Origin: Bacteroides sp. CAG:144
GTDB lineage: Bacteria; Bacteroidota; Bacteroidia; Bacteroidales; UBA11471
Reading direction: 5' to 3'
Length of the DNA stretch: 5,007 bases
Assembly (NCBI GenBank): GCA_000434215.1
Contig: HF999743.1
Span: forward strand, 41,474-46,480
This document shows positions 1 through 5,007 of the stretch, in pieces. The notes beneath the pieces are model-generated. The model was not told where the DNA came from and searched no databases. It worked only from the letters and a program-made list of their open reading frames with translations. Every line of letters begins with the position of its first letter. Position 1 is the stretch's first letter. Both the position numbers and the translations under genes were made by a program.

Positions 1-2080
1 CGAAGGAGAAGCCATAGCATGGCACTTGTACGAAGTATTGGGACTGAACCCCGAAAAAACCCGCCGTATCGTCTTCCACGAAATTACCAAAAGTGCAATC
101 CTCAATGCCATCGAACACCCGAGAGCGATCGACCTCGACCGTGTAAATGCACAACAGGCACGCCGAGTACTCGACCGTATCGTGGGATTTGAACTCTCGC
201 CCGTGCTGTGGAAAAAAGTAAAACCAGCTCTCTCGGCCGGCCGGGTACAATCGGTAGCCGTGCGGCTCATCGTAGAGAGGGAAAAAGAGATAGAACAATT
301 CCGCAGTGAAGCCTCTTATCGGGTCATCGCCACTTTTGCCGTTCCGTCCGAAAACGGAGAAAGTATCGAAATGAAAGCCGAGCTCAACAAACGGCTGAAA
401 ACCAAAGAAGAGGCCATCGCCCTGCTCGAAGCATGTAAAAACGCAGACTTCTCCATCGAAGATGTACAGATAAAACCGGCCCGTAAATCGCCCGCCGCAC
501 CGTTTACCACATCGACACTCCAACAAGAAGCCTCGCGCAAACTTGGTCTTTCGGTGGCACAAACGATGATTATCGCCCAACGTCTCTATGAGTCGGGATT
601 CATCACATATATGCGTACCGACTCGGTCAATCTGTCGAGCCTCGCCCTCAACACGTCCAAGACCGAAATACAGGAAACATGGGGAGAGAAATACCTCCAT
701 ACTCGAAATTACCATACCAAGACCAAAGGTGCACAAGAGGCTCACGAGGCCATACGACCTACCTATATCAATCACCACGAAATAGAAGGTTCCTCACAAG
801 AAAAACGGCTCTACGAACTCATTTGGAAACGAACCATCGCCTCGCAAATGAGCGATGCCGAGATAGAGAAGACGACGGCCACCATAGAAATATCGGGACG
901 TCAAGAAAAATTTATCGCCACCGGAGAAGTCTTGAAATTCGACGGTTTCTTGCGTGTGTATAACGAGTCGTCCGACGACGAAAACGAGAACGGCGAAGGT
1001 AACAGCAAAATGCTTCCGCCTTTGCAAACGGGCGAATCCCTCCCGGCAACGGTAATCGAAGCGACCGAACGTTTCACTCAACGCCCCTCCCGTTACACCG
1101 AGGCATCGCTGGTACGCAAGCTCGAAGAGCTGGGAATAGGACGACCCTCGACCTACGCACCTACCATATCGACCATACAGCAACGCGATTATGTCGAGCG
1201 GGGAGACCGTCCGGGTATAGAACGCACTTACAATACCCTAACACTCAAAAATGGGAAAATCACCGATAAAGATAAAACCGAAATTGTCGGAGCGGAAAAA
1301 AGCAAATTGCTGCCTACCGACATAGGTATCGTCGTAAACGATTTCCTGACCGAACATTTCCCCGATATTCTCAACTATAATTTCACGGCGCAGGTCGAAG
1401 GGAAATTCGACGAAGTAGCCGAGGGAAAAATAGAATGGAACAAATCGATCGAGGACTTTTACGAACTTTTCCACCCCGTCGTCGAAGACGCTCTTTCTTT
1501 ACGTCTCGAACACAGGGTAGGAGAGCGTCAACTCGGTACAGATCCCAAAAGCGGACGCCCGGTTTCGGTAAAAATCGGACGCTTCGGTCCTTTGGTGCAA
1601 ATCGGTGTTCCCGACGACAAGGAGAAACCGCTCTTTGCCTCCCTGCAAAAAGGCCAGTCTATCAATACCATCACCCTCGAAGAAGCCTTGAAACTCTTTG
1701 AATTGCCCCGTAACCTCGGAGAATACGAAGGAGAAGTCATTTCGGTATCGACAGGACGTTTCGGCCCTTATATCCGCCACAACAACAAATACGTCTCGCT
1801 GCCCAAAGAATATACCCCGCAAACCGTTACTTTCGACGAAGCCGTTGCTCTCATCGAGAAAAAACGGGAAGAGGAGAAAAACCGCATCATCAAAACGTTC
1901 CCCGAAAACAGCGACCTCGAAATACTCAACGGCCGCTTCGGCCCTTACATCGCTTATAAAGGGAAAAACTACAAAATACCCAAAGGCAACAAGCCCGAAG
2001 AGCTGTCGAACGACGATTGCATGAAAATCATCGAGAGCGACAGTAAACCGAAAGCCAAACGCGCTCCTCGGAAAAAATAA
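1..2080 (+). CDS. topA: DNA topoisomerase I (type IA), 5'-truncated by window edge
   Basis: TopA relaxes negatively supercoiled DNA by cutting one strand through a 5'-phosphotyrosine link and passing the other strand. The frame is open from base 2, and its first codons read EGEAIAWHL, the end of the Toprim DxDxxEGE metal-binding motif, so the true start lies upstream. The TTG at base 26 falls inside this conserved motif and is not a start. About 692 residues are present; by family comparison roughly 100-115 N-terminal residues are missing. Landmarks, numbering the Glu codon at base 2 as residue 1: SAGRVQS at 78-84; ITYMRTDS at 201-208 with catalytic Tyr203 (codon 608-610) and Arg205; HEAIRPT at 248-254; GIGRPSTYA near 378-386. 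An acidic linker (ESSDDENENGEG) lies at about bases 965-1000. The C-terminus has three GRFGP repeats and a Lys/Arg-rich tail; the only two cysteines do not form zinc fingers. The Glu1-to-Tyr203 spacing is close to that of E. coli TopA, so the core looks intact. Confidence 0.98.
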   Translation, partial: EGEAIAWHLYEVLGLNPEKTRRIVFHEITKSAILNAIEHPRAIDLDRVNAQQARRVLDRIVGFELSPVLWKKVKPALSAGRVQSVAVRLIVEREKEIEQFRSEASYRVIATFAVPSENGESIEMKAELNKRLKTKEEAIALLEACKNADFSIEDVQIKPARKSPAAPFTTSTLQQEASRKLGLSVAQTMIIAQRLYESGFITYMRTDSVNLSSLALNTSKTEIQETWGEKYLHTRNYHTKTKGAQEAHEAIRPTYINHHEIEGSSQEKRLYELIWKRTIASQMSDAEIEKTTATIEISGRQEKFIATGEVLKFDGFLRVYNESSDDENENGEGNSKMLPPLQTGESLPATVIEATERFTQRPSRYTEASLVRKLEELGIGRPSTYAPTISTIQQRDYVERGDRPGIERTYNTLTLKNGKITDKDKTEIVGAEKSKLLPTDIGIVVNDFLTEHFPDILNYNFTAQVEGKFDEVAEGKIEWNKSIEDFYELFHPVVEDALSLRLEHRVGERQLGTDPKSGRPVSVKIGRFGPLVQIGVPDDKEKPLFASLQKGQSINTITLEEALKLFELPRNLGEYEGEVISVSTGRFGPYIRHNNKYVSLPKEYTPQTVTFDEAVALIEKKREEEKNRIIKTFPENSDLEILNGRFGPYIAYKGKNYKIPKGNKPEELSNDDCMKIIESDSKPKAKRAPRKK
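1532..2038 (+). repeat. Three C-terminal TopA repeats (GRFGP type), coding
   Basis: Within topA, the motif GRFGPL/GRFGPYI occurs three times, beginning at bases 1577, 1754 and 1931. The spacing is 177 bases (59 codons) both times. Each copy is preceded by a short strand-like stretch and followed by a lysine-containing strand and a helix ending in a hydrophobic segment (LEEALKLF, FDEAVALIE, NDDCMKIIE). This matches the topoisomerase C-terminal repeat found in TopA proteins that lack Cys4 zinc ribbons, where it probably binds single-stranded DNA. The repeat edges given here are approximate; the motif positions are exact. Confidence 0.85.
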
Positions 2081-2100
2081 TGAAATGCCTTTCTTTATAA

Positions 2101-2136
2101 AAAAGCGCACAATCCATTAATGGACTGTGCGCTTTT
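2101..2136. terminator. Bidirectional intrinsic terminator between topA and dusB
   Basis: The inverted repeat has arms 2101-2116 and 2121-2136: 16 paired positions with one A-C mismatch (2112/2125) and a TTAA loop. The GC-rich part, GCGCAC/GTGCGC, sits next to the A/T arms. On the plus strand the hairpin runs into TTTTAATTTAT, ending topA transcripts 21 bases past the stop codon. Read on the minus strand it runs into an uninterrupted T-tract (plus-strand AAAAAA around 2099-2104), ending dusB transcripts. The site fills most of the 79-base gap between the two convergent stop codons. Confidence 0.9.
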
Positions 2137-2159
2137 AATTTATATCAACAACCGGGGTA

Positions 2160-3149
2160 TCAGTCGGCCGAATCCTGTAACAAATCTTCCACCCGGTCGA
2201 GAATAGGGTAGAGGTCGGCCAAAGTTTCGGCCCGAAGCATGGCGATACGGGTTTCCCTAAAATGAGGAATACCCTTGAACAATGATGTCGCAGCCAAATG
2301 GCGACGGATATGCAAAATACCTCTGCGTTCGTCGAGCCGTTCCACACTCTCCCGCAACTGGCGGCGCAGCACCTCCATTTTACAAGATATCGGCAAAGAT
2401 GTTACCCGGCCTTCCCGCAAATACTGTTTCATCTCCCCGAAAATCCACGGGGCACCGATAGAAGCCCGACCTACCATTACGCCGTCCACTCCATAGCGAT
2501 CAAAAGCCGCACACGCACCTTCGGGCGTCGTGATGTCGCCGTTTCCTATGACGGGAATCGTCATACGGGGATTTTCCTTGATCTTGCCTATAAGCGTCCA
2601 GTCGGCCTCGCCGGTGTACATCTGGCTCCGGGTGCGACCGTGGACAGCCAATGCCGCGATGCCGCAATCCTGCAACTGCTCGGCCAGTTCCACGATAATA
2701 CGGGAATCATGATCCCAGCCCAAACGGGTTTTCACCGTTACAGGCAATTTTACGGCATTTACCACTGCGCGTGTAATGGCAAGCATCAGCGGCACATTCC
2801 GCAACATTCCCGAGCCGGCACCTTTACCGGCCACTTTCTTTACCGGACAACCGAAATTCAAATCGATGATATCGGGCCGAGCCTCTTCGCAAATACGCGC
2901 GGCCTCAACCATCGAGTCGACATCGCGGCCGTAAATCTGTATTGCCACAGGTCGTTCGGCATCGCTTATCGACAACTTGGCCTGCGTCTTATCGACAGCC
3001 CGTATAAGTGCATCGCTCGACACGAATTCCGTTGTTACCATATCTGCGCCGAATTCCTTGCACAGAAGCCGGAAAGGCGCATTGGTTACGTCTTCCATCG
3101 GAGCCAGAAACAAGGGGCGGTTTCCTAAATCGATCGAACCGATTTTCAT
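2160..3149 (-). CDS. dusB: tRNA-dihydrouridine synthase, DusB type
   Basis: A flavin (FMN) enzyme that uses NADPH to reduce specific uridines in the tRNA D-loop to dihydrouridine in the cytoplasm. The protein is 329 residues from the ATG at 3149 ([10 protein letters not shown]), a normal length for the family. An N-terminal TIM barrel carries [12 protein letters not shown] at 16-27, the catalytic NFGCP loop with general-acid Cys101, KTRLGW at 140-145, [10 protein letters not shown] at 169-178, and the phosphate-binding IGNGDI (201-206) and [13 protein letters not shown] (223-235). A helical tRNA-binding domain follows, with the [11 protein letters not shown] segment near 275-285. The motif set and C-terminal domain fit the DusB/NifR3 subgroup better than DusA or DusC, though subgroup assignment is by eye. 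The frame extends two codons upstream to a TTG at 3155, but the ATG is the likelier start. No Shine-Dalgarno is visible. It converges with topA and diverges from leuS, so it is probably monocistronic. Confidence 0.95.
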   Translation of the reverse strand: MKIGSIDLGNRPLFLAPMEDVTNAPFRLLCKEFGADMVTTEFVSSDALIRAVDKTQAKLSISDAERPVAIQIYGRDVDSMVEAARICEEARPDIIDLNFGCPVKKVAGKGAGSGMLRNVPLMLAITRAVVNAVKLPVTVKTRLGWDHDSRIIVELAEQLQDCGIAALAVHGRTRSQMYTGEADWTLIGKIKENPRMTIPVIGNGDITTPEGACAAFDRYGVDGVMVGRASIGAPWIFGEMKQYLREGRVTSLPISCKMEVLRRQLRESVERLDERRGILHIRRHLAATSLFKGIPHFRETRIAMLRAETLADLYPILDRVEDLLQDSAD

Positions 3150-3174
3150 CTGCAAATGGTTATGGATTGAAACG

Positions 3175-3182
3175 CAAAATTA
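3175..3182 (-). promoter_or_regulatory. Putative dusB promoter, Bacteroides-type -7 element
   Basis: The minus strand reads TAATTTTG, an exact match to the Bacteroidota -7 consensus TAnnTTTG. It lies 25 bases upstream of the dusB ATG, which would give a leader of about 20 bases. A TTTG that could act as the -33 element is present upstream (plus-strand CAAA at 3207-3210). However, its spacing of 24 bases is longer than the usual 19-21, so the assignment rests on the -7 match and its position. Confidence 0.5.
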
Positions 3183-3308
3183 GATATTTCCCGCATACCC
3201 GCCGCACAAACCGGCCGTTTTTCGCAAATATCGGAGTACTTGTTTCCGGGAGAAACTTTCAAATCATCGTAAAATACGGGTTCATGACAACCATATCCTT
3301 TTTTTTAT

Positions 3309-3316
3309 TACTTTTG
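3309..3316 (+). promoter_or_regulatory. Putative leuS promoter, Bacteroides-type -7 element
   Basis: TACTTTTG exactly matches the Bacteroidota -7 consensus TAnnTTTG. It follows an eight-T run and lies 42 bases before the leuS ATG, predicting a start of transcription near 3322 and a leader of roughly 35-40 bases. No clear TTTG -33 element sits 19-21 bases upstream; the sequence there is around TTCATGAC (3281-3288). The call therefore rests on the -7 match and position. Confidence 0.55.
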
Positions 3317-3329
3317 CAACGCATAAATA

Positions 3330-3342
3330 GCGTACAGTACGC
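3330..3342. promoter_or_regulatory. Palindrome GCGTAC-A-GTACGC in the leuS leader
   Basis: A perfect 6+1+6 inverted repeat lies between the predicted leuS transcription start and the ATG, ending 16 bases before the start codon. It could be a DNA operator for a dimeric regulator. As RNA it could form a five-pair hairpin with a CAG loop near the translation start. Nothing in the window identifies a cognate regulator, and a palindrome this short may be chance. Confidence 0.3.
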
Positions 3343-3358
3343 GCAAAAAGAAATAACG

Positions 3359-5007
3359 ATGGACTACAATTTCAGAGAAATCGAGCAGAAATGGCAACAG
3401 TATTGGAAAGATAACCACACCTATCGGGTTACGGAAAACCGTCAAAAACCCAAATTCTATGTGTTGGATATGTTTCCCTATCCTTCTGGTGCCGGACTGC
3501 ACGTAGGACACCCCCTCGGATATATCGCTTCGGATATCTACGCCCGCTTCAAACGCCTCAAAGGTTTCAACGTGTTGCACCCTATGGGTTACGACGCTTA
3601 CGGGCTGCCCGCCGAACAATACGCCATACAGACGGGACAACACCCCGCCATCACCACCGAAAAGAATATCAACCGCTATCGGGAACAACTCGACAAGATA
3701 GGATTCTGTTTCGACTGGGACCGCGAGATACGCACATGCGACCCCGAATATTATAAATGGACGCAATGGGCTTTCATACAGATGTTCAACAGTTACTACG
3801 ACTACGATGAGCAGAAAGCCCACCCCATCAATGCTCTGGTGGAAGCCTTCGAGACAAACGGAACCGAAGGCGTACACGCAGCCTGCACCGAAGAACTTTC
3901 TTTTACCGCCGACGAGTGGTGCGCCATGAGCGAGGAAGAACAACAGAAAACCCTGCTCAACTACCGCATCGCCTATCTCGGCGACACGATGGTGAACTGG
4001 TGTCCCCAACTGGGAACCGTGCTGGCCAACGACGAAGTGAGCGAAGGCGTATCGGTACGCGGCGGATACCCCGTCGAGCAAAAAGTGATGCGTCAGTGGT
4101 GCTTGCGGGTATCGGCCTACGCCCAACGTCTGCTCGACGGTCTCGATACCATCGATTGGAGCGACTCCCTCAAAGAGACCCAACGTAACTGGATAGGTCG
4201 TTCCGAAGGCGCTGAAATGGAATTCAAGGTCGTCGGTTCCGACGTTACCTTTACTATCTTCACGACACGCGCCGACACGATTTTCGGCGTTACGTTCATG
4301 GTGCTCGCCCCTGAAAGCGAATATGTGGCACAGGTAACGACACCCGAACAAAAAACGGCCGTCGATGCTTACATCGACCAAATCAAACACCGTACCGAAC
4401 GCGAACGCCTCATGGATAGAAGCGTAAGCGGTGTCTTCTCGGGCGCATACGCCGTTAACCCGCTCAACGGAAAAGAAATACCCATCTGGATAAGTGATTA
4501 TGTATTGGCCGGTTATGGTACAGGTGCTATCATGGCCGTACCTGCACACGACAGCCGCGACTATGCTTTCGCCAAACATTTCGATTTGCCGATTGTTCCC
4601 CTTATCGAAGGTTGCGATGTCTCGGAAGAGAGCTTCGATGCCAAAGAAGGCATCATGATCAACTCCTGCGGAAACGGACTCGACCTCAACGGCCTTACCG
4701 TAAAAGAGGCGATCGCCAAGACCAAAGCCTTTATCAAGGAAAAAGGTATAGGCCGCGTAAAAGTCAACTACCGGCTGCGCGATGCCATTTTCAGCCGCCA
4801 GCGTTATTGGGGCGAACCGTTCCCTGTCTACTACAAAAACAACCTTCCCTATATGCTCGACGAGAGCCGCCTCCCGCTGTTGTTGCCGGGAATTGACAAG
4901 TTTCTCCCCACCGAACAGGGAGAACCGCCTCTGGGCCGGGCAAAAAATTGGGAAACCGAAGACCATTATCCGCTGGAATTGTGCACCATGCCGGGATTTG
5001 CCGGCTC
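3359..5007 (+). CDS. leuS: Leucyl-tRNA synthetase, 3'-truncated by window edge
   Basis: A class Ia synthetase that charges tRNA-Leu with leucine using ATP and hydrolyses mischarged tRNA in its editing domain. The start ATG ([16 protein letters not shown]) matches the family N-terminus; the upstream stretch is A-rich without a Shine-Dalgarno. The 549 codons present are uninterrupted. Visible parts: Rossmann fold with [13 protein letters not shown] and the HIGH-type HVGH at 48-51; [13 protein letters not shown] at 74-86; NWCP at 213-216; CP1 editing domain from about 283, with FTTRADT (301-307; Thr307 corresponds to the specificity Thr252 of E. coli) and [15 protein letters not shown] (387-401; Asp401 corresponds to Asp345); then [15 protein letters not shown] at 473-487 on return to the catalytic core. 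An insertion of about 57 residues relative to E. coli LeuRS lies near 145-205. The KMSKS loop, anticodon-binding domain and C-terminus lie beyond the window. Confidence 0.98.
   Translation, partial: MDYNFREIEQKWQQYWKDNHTYRVTENRQKPKFYVLDMFPYPSGAGLHVGHPLGYIASDIYARFKRLKGFNVLHPMGYDAYGLPAEQYAIQTGQHPAITTEKNINRYREQLDKIGFCFDWDREIRTCDPEYYKWTQWAFIQMFNSYYDYDEQKAHPINALVEAFETNGTEGVHAACTEELSFTADEWCAMSEEEQQKTLLNYRIAYLGDTMVNWCPQLGTVLANDEVSEGVSVRGGYPVEQKVMRQWCLRVSAYAQRLLDGLDTIDWSDSLKETQRNWIGRSEGAEMEFKVVGSDVTFTIFTTRADTIFGVTFMVLAPESEYVAQVTTPEQKTAVDAYIDQIKHRTERERLMDRSVSGVFSGAYAVNPLNGKEIPIWISDYVLAGYGTGAIMAVPAHDSRDYAFAKHFDLPIVPLIEGCDVSEESFDAKEGIMINSCGNGLDLNGLTVKEAIAKTKAFIKEKGIGRVKVNYRLRDAIFSRQRYWGEPFPVYYKNNLPYMLDESRLPLLLPGIDKFLPTEQGEPPLGRAKNWETEDHYPLELCTMPGFAG

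Larger units (their letters stand above)
3150..3358. other. Divergent dusB-leuS intergenic region
   Basis: These 209 bases between the two divergent starts contain no supportable coding sequence. They hold one -7-like element for each gene, a run of eight T at 3299-3306 just upstream of the leuS element, a short perfect hairpin GTTTC-CGGGA-GAAAC at 3242-3256, and a palindrome in the leuS leader at 3330-3342. I saw no T-box (no long leader with an antiterminator or specifier loop), no riboswitch and no tRNA. Confidence 0.7.

Noticed and set aside
26..28. TTG as the start of topA
   Set aside because: The frame is open upstream and codes for EGEAIAWH, part of the conserved Toprim motif, so the gene begins outside the window.
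1499..2110. A 203-codon open frame on the minus strand under the end of topA
   Set aside because: It mirrors the topA C-terminal repeats and would read across the terminator hairpin; its translation is low-complexity Phe/Val/Arg-rich.
2298..3128. A 276-codon open frame on the plus strand
   Set aside because: It is antisense to dusB, which has the full catalytic and FMN-binding motif set. The plus-strand product has no recognisable domain.
3153..3155. TTG two codons upstream as the dusB start
   Set aside because: The ATG at 3149 gives the usual N-terminus (MKIGSIDLG), and there is no ribosome binding site favouring the TTG.
3242..3256. GTTTC-CGGGA-GAAAC hairpin as a terminator or riboswitch part
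   Set aside because: The stem has only five pairs, mostly A-T, with no T-tract after it, and it lies upstream of the likely leuS promoter; probably chance.
3150..3358. T-box or other leucine-responsive leader ahead of leuS
   Set aside because: The predicted leader is only about 40 bases, too short for a T-box, and no leader peptide with Leu codons is visible.
3308..4966. A 552-codon open frame on the minus strand
   Set aside because: It lies wholly antisense to leuS, whose plus-strand frame shows unmistakable LeuRS motifs over the same bases. The minus-strand translation shows no recognisable family and is Phe/Val/Gly-rich, as expected for the shadow of this codon usage.

Overview
The window looks like an ordinary housekeeping stretch of a Bacteroidota chromosome, most likely order Bacteroidales. 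Three things point there. LeuRS carries a large insertion before its NWCP motif and has lost most of its zinc ligands. TopA ends in GRFGP-type repeats and a basic tail, with no Cys4 zinc fingers. Both starts that can be seen lack a Shine-Dalgarno sequence, and each has a match to the Bacteroides -7 element TAnnTTTG upstream. Base composition looks close to half GC and is even across the genes. I cannot name a species.

Layout: (1) bases 1-2080, plus strand, hold most of topA (DNA topoisomerase I). Its 5' end is cut off just inside the Toprim acidic motif. (2) Bases 2081-2159 separate the convergent ends of topA and the next gene and hold a strong hairpin that can serve as a terminator for both strands. 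(3) Bases 2160-3149, minus strand, hold a complete DusB-type tRNA-dihydrouridine synthase. (4) Bases 3150-3358 are a divergent intergenic region with a -7-like element facing each way and a short palindrome in the leuS leader. (5) Bases 3359-5007, plus strand, hold the first 549 codons of leuS (leucyl-tRNA synthetase), which runs off the right edge before the KMSKS loop.

The three genes are not an operon: topA and dusB converge, dusB and leuS diverge. dusB and leuS both act on tRNA (modification and charging) and share an upstream region. topA controls DNA supercoiling. No mobile element, CRISPR array, RNA gene or foreign-looking island was seen. I found no previously undescribed system; the findings below are modest structural points.
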